The notes under the pieces are model-generated. The model searched no databases and was not told where the DNA came from. It saw nothing but the letters and a program-made list of their open reading frames with translations. DNA of 64,000 bases from contig NZ_JAUORX010000001.1 in assembly GCF_030548175.1 (NCBI RefSeq), positions 248,001 to 312,000 of the forward strand, in the 5' to 3' direction. This document shows positions 1 to 8,827 of the stretch, in pieces (position 1 is the stretch's first letter; every line of letters begins with the position of its first letter). Origin of the DNA: Cognatishimia sp. 1_MG-2023 (lineage in GTDB: Bacteria > Pseudomonadota > Alphaproteobacteria > Rhodobacterales > Rhodobacteraceae). The position numbers were made by a program, and so were the translations under genes.

Positions 1-821
1 CCATCTTCGCAGCCGGGCGTCAGGAACTGACCAAACAAAGTATCAGTCAAAGCGCCATTACTGACGCCTTTGATCACATTAATATCGCTAAAGAATGCCA
101 TAGCATCTCGGTCAGCCGGTGCATTGTAGATGTTGTATGGCGATCCACATTGAACAATCCGCCCATTCCGCATCAACGCCACTTCATCCGCCATACGCAG
201 CGCTTCTTCGGGCTCATGCGTTACCAACAATACTGCCGTATCTTCTTCTTTCAGCAACGCAAGGGTTTCATCCCGGATACCATCCCGCAGACGGTTATCC
301 AGCCCTGAAAACGGTTCATCCATCAACATGATACGTGGGCGCGGTGCTAAGGCACGCGCAAGCGCGACGCGCTGCTGCTCGCCTCCAGAAAGATGATGCG
401 GATACTCATCAATTGCCCAGAACAGGCCAACCTTACCAAGTAACTCTTCAACGCGAGCGCGCTTTTCTACTGTCGCACCTTTCAGGCCAAAGGCGACGTT
501 ATCCGCCACGGACAAATGCGGGAATAGTGCGAAATCTTGAAACATCAAGCCAATCTGGCGACGTTCGGGAGGCACTCTGAAATGCGTGTCGCAAATCAGT
601 TTACCATCAACGTAGATTTCGCCGCTGTCCTGCATATCGACACCGGCAATCATGCGTAGGGTTGTAGACTTTCCGCACCCAGATGGCCCAAGCAAGCACG
701 TCACCTGTCCCGGCTCGATCGTCAGAGACACCCCATCAACAACCATCCGGTCGCCAAAGCGACGATTCAGGTTGCGTATTTCTAAACGGGGTGGCGTATC
801 GGCCGGTTGGTCAAATGTCAC
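1..821 (-). CDS. ABC transporter ATP-binding protein (FbpC/PotA type), C-terminus cut by window edge
   Basis: ATPase subunit of an ABC importer; it hydrolyses ATP on the cytoplasmic face to drive solute uptake. Visible in order are a Walker A motif GPSGCGKSTT (about residues 45-54), the signature LSGGEQQR (about 144-151), a Walker B followed by DEPFSGLD (about 165) and the switch histidine in VTHEPEEA. The arrangement and the stretch after the H-loop resemble iron(III)/polyamine-type importers, but the substrate cannot be told without the missing C-terminal TOBE region and its permease. I chose GTG at 821 because GAGG lies five bases upstream; no in-frame ATG exists near the start. It follows the symporter gene by about 60 bp on the same strand, so the two may be cotranscribed. 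Confidence 0.85.
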   Translation of the reverse strand, partial: MTFDQPADTPPRLEIRNLNRRFGDRMVVDGVSLTIEPGQVTCLLGPSGCGKSTTLRMIAGVDMQDSGEIYVDGKLICDTHFRVPPERRQIGLMFQDFALFPHLSVADNVAFGLKGATVEKRARVEELLGKVGLFWAIDEYPHHLSGGEQQRVALARALAPRPRIMLMDEPFSGLDNRLRDGIRDETLALLKEEDTAVLLVTHEPEEALRMADEVALMRNGRIVQCGSPYNIYNAPADRDAMAFFSDINVIKGVSNGALTDTLFGQFLTPGCED

Positions 822-883
822 AGCTGCCTCATGCAATGCCCAACGAATTTCATCGGGTTTGGCGTGGTGTAACAGCCCTCTGT

Positions 884-2257
884 TTAGGCTTCAACCCTGC
901 GAGCACCTGTCAAAACAGCGACAAACCCGACGACCAATACGATCACACAGATCTGCAGAAGCTGTTCGTATTTGTGCCCTTCGACCAAAACCGAAGCAAT
1001 CATTTCATTGCTACGCAAGAAATAAGCCGCGGCCCCAAGGATCGCTGCCGAGAAACTCACCAGATACGCCCACAGAGCAACCCGGCGTCCAGCCAATAGT
1101 CCCGCAACCAAGACAGGCGTTAAGAACATCGAAGCTGTCCCTGACACGGCAACCGCATCAAAGAGCGATTGATTGCCCCAAAGTGTCAAAGCACCGCCCG
1201 CAATCGCAAAAGCAACCATAGCCATACGACCGCCAGACAACGTTTTAGGTGCTAGACGCAATTCCTCGACGACCAAACGAGCAGCAGAGGACAGCGCGCT
1301 ATCCAGCGTTGATAGAGCTGAGACCAACAATGAAACCAACAACAGCACAAAAACCCAAGTTGGCAAGATAGCTGCCCAAGTACCGATAAGCTCGCCTTGG
1401 TACTCAGCACCTTCCAACGAGGCTTGGATGCCAAAGAAACCAAATCCAATGATGCAAAGCGCTGAAATCCAAAATGCATGCAAAAAGCTTTTCCGTGTTG
1501 TGCTTTCATCCGCAATAAACCCGCGGTCCATCATAACCGGGTCATGCACTGGATAGGAAAACACCTGCAAAAACGCGACAACCAGCAAAACCCAACCGTT
1601 ATACTGACCAGAAGCGCCTTCTGCCGTTAGCACAGCACCTAGTTCAAATCCCGGTGTTGCGACCAAGGCAACAAAAGCCAAGACGAACACCACCAAGAAC
1701 ATCGCCATCTGCATCACGTCGGTGCGCAAAGCAGCACTTAATCCGCCCCATGCCGAGTAAGCCAACGCAAGTAAACCGACGATCAGTATGGAGCCTTCTT
1801 TGGCAAAGCCCACTTCAGGAAGCGCCGCCGAAAAGATCAATCCAACAACAATCAAGTTGGCAAATACTTCCGACAGCAAGCGCAGGCCGATGACCAAGTT
1901 ATAACAACCTGTGCCAATCGCGCCGAATTCTCCAACTAGCCATTCCTGTACCGAACGCGCGCCCTTTGCCCGCAAGCGGCCTACAATGAACCCACCAGTC
2001 AAAAACGAAATGTAATATGCCGCATAGGCCAAAACACCTGCGATTCCGTAGAAAAAACCCAAAATAGCAGCGTTCATCAAAGAACGCGCGAAAATCCATG
2101 TCGTGACCTGGCTTAAGACAAGGGTCCACAAACCGGGTGTTGTGCCAGCTGCCGAGGTCCCTCCAAAAAAGCCTTCAACACTTGCGCGACGTGGCGCAAC
2201 ATAAAGGCTTGCAAGAATAATGGACGCAAATATTGCGATAACGGCAGTGGCCTGCAT
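884..2257 (-). CDS. Sodium:solute symporter family protein
   Basis: Predicted inner-membrane, sodium-coupled transporter of the SSS family (457 residues), slightly shorter than PutP-type members. It is almost entirely hydrophobic, with roughly a dozen membrane segments starting at residue 1, and carries the family-like stretch GLRLLSEVFANLIVVGLIFS near residue 125 and LVSALSTLDSALSSAARLVVEE near residue 310, the region that carries conserved sodium-site Ser/Thr residues in this family. Substrate is unknown; a proline, pantothenate or carboxylate carrier is equally possible. The gene starts with ATG at 2257 and is followed after about 60 bp by an ABC ATPase gene on the same strand. The functional link between the two is unclear. 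Confidence 0.85.
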   Translation of the reverse strand: MQATAVIAIFASIILASLYVAPRRASVEGFFGGTSAAGTTPGLWTLVLSQVTTWIFARSLMNAAILGFFYGIAGVLAYAAYYISFLTGGFIVGRLRAKGARSVQEWLVGEFGAIGTGCYNLVIGLRLLSEVFANLIVVGLIFSAALPEVGFAKEGSILIVGLLALAYSAWGGLSAALRTDVMQMAMFLVVFVLAFVALVATPGFELGAVLTAEGASGQYNGWVLLVVAFLQVFSYPVHDPVMMDRGFIADESTTRKSFLHAFWISALCIIGFGFFGIQASLEGAEYQGELIGTWAAILPTWVFVLLLVSLLVSALSTLDSALSSAARLVVEELRLAPKTLSGGRMAMVAFAIAGGALTLWGNQSLFDAVAVSGTASMFLTPVLVAGLLAGRRVALWAYLVSFSAAILGAAAYFLRSNEMIASVLVEGHKYEQLLQICVIVLVVGFVAVLTGARRVEA

Positions 2258-2367
2258 GGATTTTCCCCAAAATTAGTTATGCAACTTGCTGTAGCAGCGA
2301 GAAAAAAACCGCACCAGTAACTTGATCACACCCCACGCGATTGTGAAACGCTGTCATGCAACCTGCC

Positions 2368-3492
2368 TTAGACCGTTAGCTCAAATGCAACCTCTCCCAA
2401 AACACGACCATTTACCTGTACCGCCAAACGATGTTGGCCGGGATACAACCGAAATGTCGTCGCATTCGCCTTTAACTTATGGGTTTTCGAGAATTCCAAA
2501 GCCTTGCCAGCCGCTATAACAGCTTGTTTCAATTTAAAGACTTTCGGAGATTGCGATCCGTCCTTACGTTGAAAATAGATCAAATAGTCTACAATAACCG
2601 GGCTGCGTTCAGTTGCAGACAAGGCAAACTCAAATTCAATCGCGTCACCAGCCTGAATCTGATCAGCTGCAACCGAAAGCCTCTCTAAGTTTACCGGCGC
2701 ATCCGCTCGGTAACCCAACAATGCTAAGGCCTCGGGATGCCCTTGCTTGATCAACGTCCGCAACGCGTGTTTGGTCATCCATGTCAGTTCTTTCGAATTC
2801 TGACGTTTTTCAGATGCCCATTTCGCCAAACACCTGATCACAGCATCTGGGTCTAATTTAGCTATATCGTTCAAATGATTAGCAACCGATCTAGTCACAA
2901 ACCGTGCGTCATCTGCATGCAGCAAGTCCAAGAACGGCAACGGCGTCTCAACCTCGATATTAATCTTCTTTGCCCAAGGTAATTTTGGACGTGTCCCTTC
3001 ACTAACCAAGCGGCGCACATGGTAATTTTCATCTTTCGCCCATTCAGCCAAACGCGCCAAAGTCTCTTCTGGCCAACGGTTGATAAAGGGGCGAATGTAG
3101 AATTCCATCGAAAAGCGCTTGGTCGCCTCATACAACAAATCAAGCGCGCGATCTCGGTGATCTTCCAATCCATGACGCACTGCCATGACGCCTGGTATGG
3201 TGTGGATAAACCGCCCAAAGTCGTCATCTTTTTTTGTCGGATCAAGCGGTGCGACCATCGCAGACTGTAACTGGTCCGCCATTGTCGGAAAATCAGCGGC
3301 CAGCCACCCCTCCAGACAATCAGCAATCCAATCTATCCGCGCCATAAACTCACGTTCAGCAAACCCCGAAAGCACCTCTGCCTCAAAGGCGGCGGTATCA
3401 AATCCCGAGATCGCACCGGCGAATTCACTTGCCAAATCCGCAACGCTATCCGCGTTAAAGATTTGATCTGCCAACGAAAAACCTTCAGCCAT
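2368..3492 (-). CDS. alkC: DNA alkylation repair glycosylase, AlkC type
   Basis: 374-residue HEAT-like alkylpurine DNA glycosylase, expected to remove N3-alkyladenine-type lesions in the cytoplasm. The N-terminal two thirds are helical repeats, with runs such as NRWPEETLARLAEWAKDENY and HVRRLVSEGTRPKLPW typical of AlkC/AlkD. From about residue 285 the sequence turns beta-rich (ATERSPVIVDYLIYFQRKDG; PGQHRLAVQVNGR), which fits the Ig-like C-terminal domain known in AlkC proteins and absent from AlkD. The start ATG lies two bases after the stop of the upstream SDR gene, so translation is probably coupled. A second HEAT-type glycosylase, AlkD, lies at 46712-47398. Confidence 0.85.
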   Translation of the reverse strand: MAEGFSLADQIFNADSVADLASEFAGAISGFDTAAFEAEVLSGFAEREFMARIDWIADCLEGWLAADFPTMADQLQSAMVAPLDPTKKDDDFGRFIHTIPGVMAVRHGLEDHRDRALDLLYEATKRFSMEFYIRPFINRWPEETLARLAEWAKDENYHVRRLVSEGTRPKLPWAKKINIEVETPLPFLDLLHADDARFVTRSVANHLNDIAKLDPDAVIRCLAKWASEKRQNSKELTWMTKHALRTLIKQGHPEALALLGYRADAPVNLERLSVAADQIQAGDAIEFEFALSATERSPVIVDYLIYFQRKDGSQSPKVFKLKQAVIAAGKALEFSKTHKLKANATTFRLYPGQHRLAVQVNGRVLGEVAFELTV

Positions 3493-3494
3493 AA

Positions 3495-4274
3495 TTACAT
3501 CGTCGCGTTCGTCGCGCCGCCATCAAGCAGGATGTTCTGTCCCACCATAAATCCAGCGTGTTGCGAACATAAAAAGGCACAAGCCGCACCAAACTCCTGA
3601 CGCGTGCCGTAACGACCAGCTGGAATAGAAGCAAATCTTTGCTTGCGCGCTTCTTCCACAGAAATCCCCTGCGCTTTGCTCGCCCCAGCATCCAAAGACG
3701 CCGCGCGGTCCGTCGCGTGAATACCTGGTTGCAGATTATTAATCGTAACACCTGAACCGGCCACTTGCCGCGCCGTCCCAGCGACATACCCGGTTAGACC
3801 AGCACGCGCAGAATTCGAAAGCCCCAGAACTGCAATCGGAGATTTGACCGACACAGAGGTGATATTCACCACCCGACCCCAGCCTTTTTCCATCATCCCC
3901 GGTAGCAGTGCCTTCATCAATGCAATTGGCGCCAACATGTTCGCATCCAAAGCCTTGATGAAATCATCACGATCCCAGTCAGACCACATTCCCGGAGGCG
4001 GCCCACCTGCATTTGTCACAAGAATATCAACACCCTGCGACGCAGCCAGTACTGCGTCTTGCCCGTCTGGCGTAGAGACATCCGCAGCAACTGTAACCAC
4101 ATCCACGCCAAATCGAGCACGAATGTCTGCGGCAGCAGCCTCAAGCGCCTCGCTACCACGTGCGTTCATCACCAAATCAACACCAGCTTCAGCCAAAGTT
4201 TCAGCACAACCTAAGCCAAGCCCCTTTGAACTGGCGCAAACCAGCGCCTTTTTCCCCGTGATTCCAAGATCCAT
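3495..4274 (-). CDS. SDR family oxidoreductase with a non-canonical active site
   Basis: 259-residue Rossmann-fold short-chain dehydrogenase. The N-terminal nucleotide loop reads CASSKGLGLG (residues 13-22), followed by NAGG (about 89-92) and NITSVS (about 138). The normal catalytic YxxxK is missing: the aligned stretch reads LSNSARAGLTGY, so the Tyr and Lys appear to be replaced by Ser/Asn and Arg. Such SNxAR variants form a recognisable SDR subgroup often annotated as 3-oxoacyl-ACP reductase-like, but reductase activity should not be assumed. It ends with LLDGGATNATM. The gene precedes alkC in a probable two-gene operon. Substrate unknown. Confidence 0.8.
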   Translation of the reverse strand: MDLGITGKKALVCASSKGLGLGCAETLAEAGVDLVMNARGSEALEAAAADIRARFGVDVVTVAADVSTPDGQDAVLAASQGVDILVTNAGGPPPGMWSDWDRDDFIKALDANMLAPIALMKALLPGMMEKGWGRVVNITSVSVKSPIAVLGLSNSARAGLTGYVAGTARQVAGSGVTINNLQPGIHATDRAASLDAGASKAQGISVEEARKQRFASIPAGRYGTRQEFGAACAFLCSQHAGFMVGQNILLDGGATNATM

Positions 4275-4410
4275 AAAATGCTTCCTTCAATTTGGTCGCA
4301 GCATCACTGCATTTTCACCAACGTGCCAGCAAAATGCCGAGGCCCATCCCTGTTGTTGCCATAATTGGGCAGCATCTTTGACGGAACACAAGACAAAAGG
4401 AAGACTCTCA

Positions 4411-5433
4411 ATGGCCCAAGCGATCCCCCGTCAGGATACAAATGGTCAACAGCTGCCGGTTTACCGCGCGGCTAGCTTTACCGTTGTGAACGGAGCTAAC
4501 CAAGGTGATGAGCTTTCTTTTGCATCTGAACTTATGCTCGATGACATTTACGAGCTGACAGAAGGTGCTATTCCATCGGCTCTGGCCTTTGACGCACTGT
4601 CTGATGGCGCCTTTCGTATTTCCGATTTGTCTTCTGTAGGCCGTCCCGGTGCGACCTTGCACTTGGATTGCTGTGTCACGCTGATGCCCCCAAACGGCGA
4701 AACGGTCGAGGCGATCATTTTGGTTGAGGTCGACACCCGCGGAAACATCCGCGACATTTACCTTCATCCACTCGCACCAATCGCTCCCAAAACGGCCTAT
4801 TCTCTTGTCGGTATTGACCGAGATCACGCACGCCGTCGCATGGCCTTAATCGGCTGCGTGTCATTCACACGCGGCACGCGCATCACCACAGCAACTGGCG
4901 AACAGAAACCAATTGAAAACCTTCAAGTGGGCGATCGTGTCTTAACTCGCGACTCGGGTGTTCAAGAAATTCGTTGGGTTGGCCGATCAACGGTGCGCGC
5001 CACCGGCCCTTTTGCCCCGATTGTCATCAAAGCAGGTGCCATGAACAATATGGGTGACCTCAAAGTAAATCCGGATCACCGCTTATTCGTTTATCAACGC
5101 GAAGACACCGTTGGCGCAGGACAGGCAGAAATTTTGGTCAAAGCCCGCTATTTGGTAAATGGTGAAACTGTCTACTTTCAAGAAGGCGGGTTTATCGAAT
5201 ATTTCCAACTGCTTTTCGATGATCATGAAATCATCTTTGCCGAAGGCATTGCTGCAGAAACCATGATGGTCAATCAAGCTACCCACCCCGTGCTCCCCAA
5301 ATCTCTAGGCGAGAAATTCGCAAGGTCCCAGCCAGGCCTGCCAAACGTCGACACTATCGCTTATGACGTCAAAGAGGCGCTGCTTCGCCATCGCGATGCC
5401 GCAGCACTTTTGCGCCGCGCGTCATCTCGATAA
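4411..5433 (+). CDS. Hint domain-containing protein (stand-alone, Rhodobacteraceae type)
   Basis: 340-residue protein. Residues 1-145 are an uncharacterised N-terminal region; about residues 149-285 form a Hint (hedgehog/intein-like) domain: SFTRGTRITTATGEQKP, IENLQVGDRVLTRDSG, IRWVGR and the block NPDHRLFVYQR. Many Hint proteins have Cys immediately before the Phe of the first block; here that position is Ser151, with Cys149 two residues upstream, so self-cleavage by the standard mechanism is uncertain. The reading frame is open further upstream, but ATG at 4411 is preferred because AAAGGAAG sits just before it and the upstream part is antisense to the SDR gene. No signal peptide is apparent. 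The natural role of these single-Hint proteins is not known. Confidence 0.8.
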   Translation: MAQAIPRQDTNGQQLPVYRAASFTVVNGANQGDELSFASELMLDDIYELTEGAIPSALAFDALSDGAFRISDLSSVGRPGATLHLDCCVTLMPPNGETVEAIILVEVDTRGNIRDIYLHPLAPIAPKTAYSLVGIDRDHARRRMALIGCVSFTRGTRITTATGEQKPIENLQVGDRVLTRDSGVQEIRWVGRSTVRATGPFAPIVIKAGAMNNMGDLKVNPDHRLFVYQREDTVGAGQAEILVKARYLVNGETVYFQEGGFIEYFQLLFDDHEIIFAEGIAAETMMVNQATHPVLPKSLGEKFARSQPGLPNVDTIAYDVKEALLRHRDAAALLRRASSR

Positions 5434-5482
5434 CACCGCTGATCTATTGCGTGATCCATCCACGCCAGATATACGCCCGCAC

Positions 5483-7090
5483 ATGTTAGACACCGCCAAC
5501 AACCGCCCCGAATTGCCTGCAGAAATTGCACGCCGCCGCACTTTTGCGATCATTTCGCACCCGGATGCCGGCAAGACAACTCTAACTGAAAAGTTCCTGC
5601 TGTATGGTGGTGCGATTCAGATGGCGGGACAGGTACGTGCCAAGGGCGAAGCGCGCCGTACCCGCTCTGACTTTATGAAAATGGAACAAGACCGCGGCAT
5701 TTCCGTTTCAGCTTCTGCGATGTCCTTTGACTTTGAAGGCTTCCGTTTCAACCTCGTTGACACGCCAGGTCACTCTGACTTTTCCGAAGATACCTATCGG
5801 ACACTAACCGCGGTAGATGCTGCCGTTATGGTAATCGACGGCGCCAAAGGTGTTGAAAGCCAAACGCAAAAGCTTTTCGAAGTATGCCGCCTACGTGATC
5901 TGCCCATCTTAACGTTCTGTAACAAGATGGACCGTGAAAGCCGCGACACATTTGAAATCATTGACGAAATTCAAGAGAATCTTGCAATTGACGTCACTCC
6001 AGCCTCTTGGCCAATTGGCGTTGGTCGTGAATTTGTTGGTTGTTACGATCTACTCCGCGACCGCCTAGAGCTTATGGACCGTGCAGACCGTAACAAAGTG
6101 GCCGAAAGCATAAAAATCAACGGATTAGATGATCCACAACTGGCAGAGCATATTCCTGCAAACCTTCTAGACAAGTTCCTAGAAGAAGTTGAAATGGCCA
6201 AAGAACTCCTACCCGCTCTTGATCCACAGTCTGTCCTCGAAGGGCATATGACTCCGATCTGGTTCGGCTCCGCTATTAACTCCTACGGTGTCCAAGAATT
6301 GATGCATGGCATTGCTAAATTCGGTCCGGAACCACAGGTTCAAAAGGCGTCTCCACGTTCCATTGCCCCCGAAGAAAAGAAAGTCACAGGTTTTGTCTTC
6401 AAGGTCCAGGCCAACATGGACCCAAAGCACCGCGACCGCGTCGCCTTTGTGCGTATGGCCTCCGGCCACTTCAAGCGCGGTATGAAACTGACCCATGTAC
6501 GTTCCAAAAAACCGATGTCTATCACTAACCCTGTGCTCTTCCTCGCGTCAGACCGCGAACTTGCAGAAGAAGCTTGGGCAGGTGACATCATTGGCATTCC
6601 AAACCATGGCCAGCTACGTATTGGTGATACCTTGACCGAAGGCGAAGCAATTCGAGCAACCGGAATTCCATCCTTTGCACCTGAATTGCTGCAAGGCGTT
6701 CGCGCAGGCGATCCGATGAAAGCGAAGCACCTTGAAAAGGCGCTGATGCAATTCGCCGAAGAAGGCGCCGCCAAAGTTTTCAAACCCTCCATCGGCTCCG
6801 GCTTTATTGTTGGCGTTGTTGGAGCATTGCAATTTGAGGTATTGGCCAGCCGGATCGAATTGGAATACGGCCTGCCGGTTCGCTTCGAAGCTAGCCAATT
6901 CACCAGCGCTCGCTGGGTGAGTGGTGAAAAGCAAGCCATTGATAAGTTTACGCAATCAAATGTTCAGCACATTGCTCACGATCACGACGGTGACATCGTT
7001 TACCTAACACGATTGCAATGGGACATTGATCGCGTTGGCAGAGACTATCCAGACGTGAAACTAACCGCTACAAAGGAAATGATGGTCTAG
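5483..7090 (+). CDS. prfC: Peptide chain release factor 3
   Basis: 535-residue translational GTPase that ejects RF1/RF2 from the ribosome after termination. G1 reads HPDAGKTT (26-33), G3 DTPGH (93-97) and G4 NKMD (147-150); the RF3-specific stretches RGISVSASAMSFDFEG and the EF-G-like domains II/III follow, and the total length matches the family. The frame is open upstream to 5363, but that part overlaps the end of the Hint gene; ATG at 5483 gives the expected N-terminus. No good Shine-Dalgarno sequence is visible before this start, so translation may rely on readthrough coupling or another signal. It ends with TAG about 40 bp before the glycosyltransferase pair. Confidence 0.95.
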   Translation: MLDTANNRPELPAEIARRRTFAIISHPDAGKTTLTEKFLLYGGAIQMAGQVRAKGEARRTRSDFMKMEQDRGISVSASAMSFDFEGFRFNLVDTPGHSDFSEDTYRTLTAVDAAVMVIDGAKGVESQTQKLFEVCRLRDLPILTFCNKMDRESRDTFEIIDEIQENLAIDVTPASWPIGVGREFVGCYDLLRDRLELMDRADRNKVAESIKINGLDDPQLAEHIPANLLDKFLEEVEMAKELLPALDPQSVLEGHMTPIWFGSAINSYGVQELMHGIAKFGPEPQVQKASPRSIAPEEKKVTGFVFKVQANMDPKHRDRVAFVRMASGHFKRGMKLTHVRSKKPMSITNPVLFLASDRELAEEAWAGDIIGIPNHGQLRIGDTLTEGEAIRATGIPSFAPELLQGVRAGDPMKAKHLEKALMQFAEEGAAKVFKPSIGSGFIVGVVGALQFEVLASRIELEYGLPVRFEASQFTSARWVSGEKQAIDKFTQSNVQHIAHDHDGDIVYLTRLQWDIDRVGRDYPDVKLTATKEMMV

Positions 7091-7132
7091 CCATCCCCGC
7101 TGGGGTGACGACAAAGGACCCACACGAGCAGA

Positions 7133-8827
7133 ATGGCAAAAAACGAGACTTATCCAGGCGGCTATGACGCCATGATGCAACGCGTTCAATCACGTCGCGA
7201 CCCCTTGGTTTATGCCGAGGGCGAGTCTCTGCCATCACTCGATGAGGATCTAACACCACTCCTCACACGTCCGACAACAATGCATCTATCTGACAGTGGC
7301 TCGACCTTCGCAGGAAAGCGTCGTGCGTTGCAAAAGGAATTCGAAGGCCAGCCAGAGCTTTTGATGCTTCACGGCCTTGTAACCGCGAACCTCCGCAAAA
7401 ATGATTTTCCTGCGCATGCGCCCGCGCTTTATCAAAAAATCTGGGCAGAGCACGGTGAGTTTCTCATACAGAACTTACCACTACGTTGGCTCGTGTCAGC
7501 CGTCACCACTTTTGGCGACCAAGGCATAAACGAAGCACAGCGCCATATCGGCCGTTCGATGATGCTGATGTTTGGGATGATCAAACTTTATGAGTTTGAG
7601 CGACTTTATTCGGGACATCATCCGTGTGAGACATATCCAACCACCAACAAAATTAACGCGCCGCTACCACTCGGCATCCCATCCTATTCACTTATCGGGG
7701 GCGGCTTAGACGTAGCCATCCTTACACGACTTTGGAGCGACGCAGACGAAGATCCAATCGTGAAACCGCTAGCGCGCCACCTGCTAAACGAAATCAACAC
7801 CGACCCAGACACGTTGTTTCGGCGCCTACGTGACATGGCCGAAGACCGCAAGCAACGCAAAGCAACAAAGAACACCAACCCAATCCCTGTGCCGCCACGG
7901 CATATCAAACGTGACCCAAAAACAATCTCCTGGGGTGTTGCAACCACATTAAATGAAGATTTGGATCAAGCGGTTTGCTTTACGGCCCATCATCTTGATT
8001 TGGGCGCTGATGCCGTGGCTTTGTATGCGGATAACCCACATATTGTTCCCCACGAGCTTGCTCATCACCCTCGGGTGCACTTGGTTGTATGCGACGATAC
8101 AGTTATCTCTGCAGAGCAACGCAAAAACATGTCAACGCGGAACATGCGTAAAGTGTTTTACTTCAACAAAGCCCGTCGCAACCTGTCTCTGGACTGGCTC
8201 GCGATGCTTGATACCGATGAGTATTTAATCCCGAACGATCCAATCAAGGACATTCTGTCTCAAGTGCCCGCTGATGCGGCTTTCATGAAAATTCCCGTTG
8301 TTGAGCAATTCGCAGATAGCCCAACGCTCTTTCGCCCACCAGCATCAACATATGAAATGGATCCAAACCTACGTGCGGACCTTTTTCCACTATTTGGAAA
8401 TTACCTTCCCGATCTTATCCTTGGCCAGCCGGACCCGCGCCTATTCGTCCGTGCGCGCCTAAGCAACATTCGCGTTGCGAACTTCATCGTTAAGCACAAT
8501 AAACGGATCGCGACTAACGCCTTTTTTCCTGAAAACATGGTCGTGGCCCATTGTCATGCAGATAGCTTCAACAGCTTTATAAACGCACTTCCACGTCGCA
8601 TTGATCAAGGGTACAGCCGCCACAAAGAAGGTGCGATTAGCATTAACTCCGCACTGGAAGCTGCTGACAAGCAATATAAAAAACCAGAGCTTCAACGTTT
8701 TTTCAACGAAATCGCCGTTGCACGACCTGAAGTAGTCAAAGCGCTTGCCGCACACAACGTCTTGCGCACAATTGACTTCGATATTGAAAAGAAGATCGAA
8801 AGGATCATCCAGGAGTTCCACGTATGA
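7133..8827 (+). CDS. Two-part protein: helical N-terminal domain plus glycosyltransferase (family 2/92-like)
   Basis: 564-residue protein. About residues 1-260 show no family I recognise; they are mostly helical and contain SGHHPCETYPTTNKINAPLP. About residues 265-560 form a nucleotide-sugar glycosyltransferase domain of the Glyco_tranf_2_4 type: WGVATTLNEDLDQAVCFTAH, HLDLGADAVALYADN and a DxD metal-binding motif at D360-D362 (LDTDEYL). No signal peptide or membrane segment is seen, so it probably acts in the cytoplasm on a surface polysaccharide or glycan precursor; the acceptor is unknown. Its stop overlaps the start of the next glycosyltransferase gene (ATGA), which implies coupled translation and related roles. 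Confidence 0.75.
   Translation: MAKNETYPGGYDAMMQRVQSRRDPLVYAEGESLPSLDEDLTPLLTRPTTMHLSDSGSTFAGKRRALQKEFEGQPELLMLHGLVTANLRKNDFPAHAPALYQKIWAEHGEFLIQNLPLRWLVSAVTTFGDQGINEAQRHIGRSMMLMFGMIKLYEFERLYSGHHPCETYPTTNKINAPLPLGIPSYSLIGGGLDVAILTRLWSDADEDPIVKPLARHLLNEINTDPDTLFRRLRDMAEDRKQRKATKNTNPIPVPPRHIKRDPKTISWGVATTLNEDLDQAVCFTAHHLDLGADAVALYADNPHIVPHELAHHPRVHLVVCDDTVISAEQRKNMSTRNMRKVFYFNKARRNLSLDWLAMLDTDEYLIPNDPIKDILSQVPADAAFMKIPVVEQFADSPTLFRPPASTYEMDPNLRADLFPLFGNYLPDLILGQPDPRLFVRARLSNIRVANFIVKHNKRIATNAFFPENMVVAHCHADSFNSFINALPRRIDQGYSRHKEGAISINSALEAADKQYKKPELQRFFNEIAVARPEVVKALAAHNVLRTIDFDIEKKIERIIQEFHV

Noticed and set aside
3844-4410. Upstream extension of the Hint protein reading frame (529 residues in total)
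   Set aside because: This part is antisense to the SDR gene and lacks a Shine-Dalgarno; ATG at 4411 has AAAGGAAG before it.
4858-5270. Reading the Hint domain as an intein in a host protein
   Set aside because: No extein sequence or C-terminal splice junction (His-Asn plus Cys/Ser/Thr) is seen; the fold stands alone at the end of the protein.
5363-5482. Upstream extension of release factor 3
   Set aside because: It overlaps the end of the Hint gene in another frame and adds a stretch with no similarity to the family.
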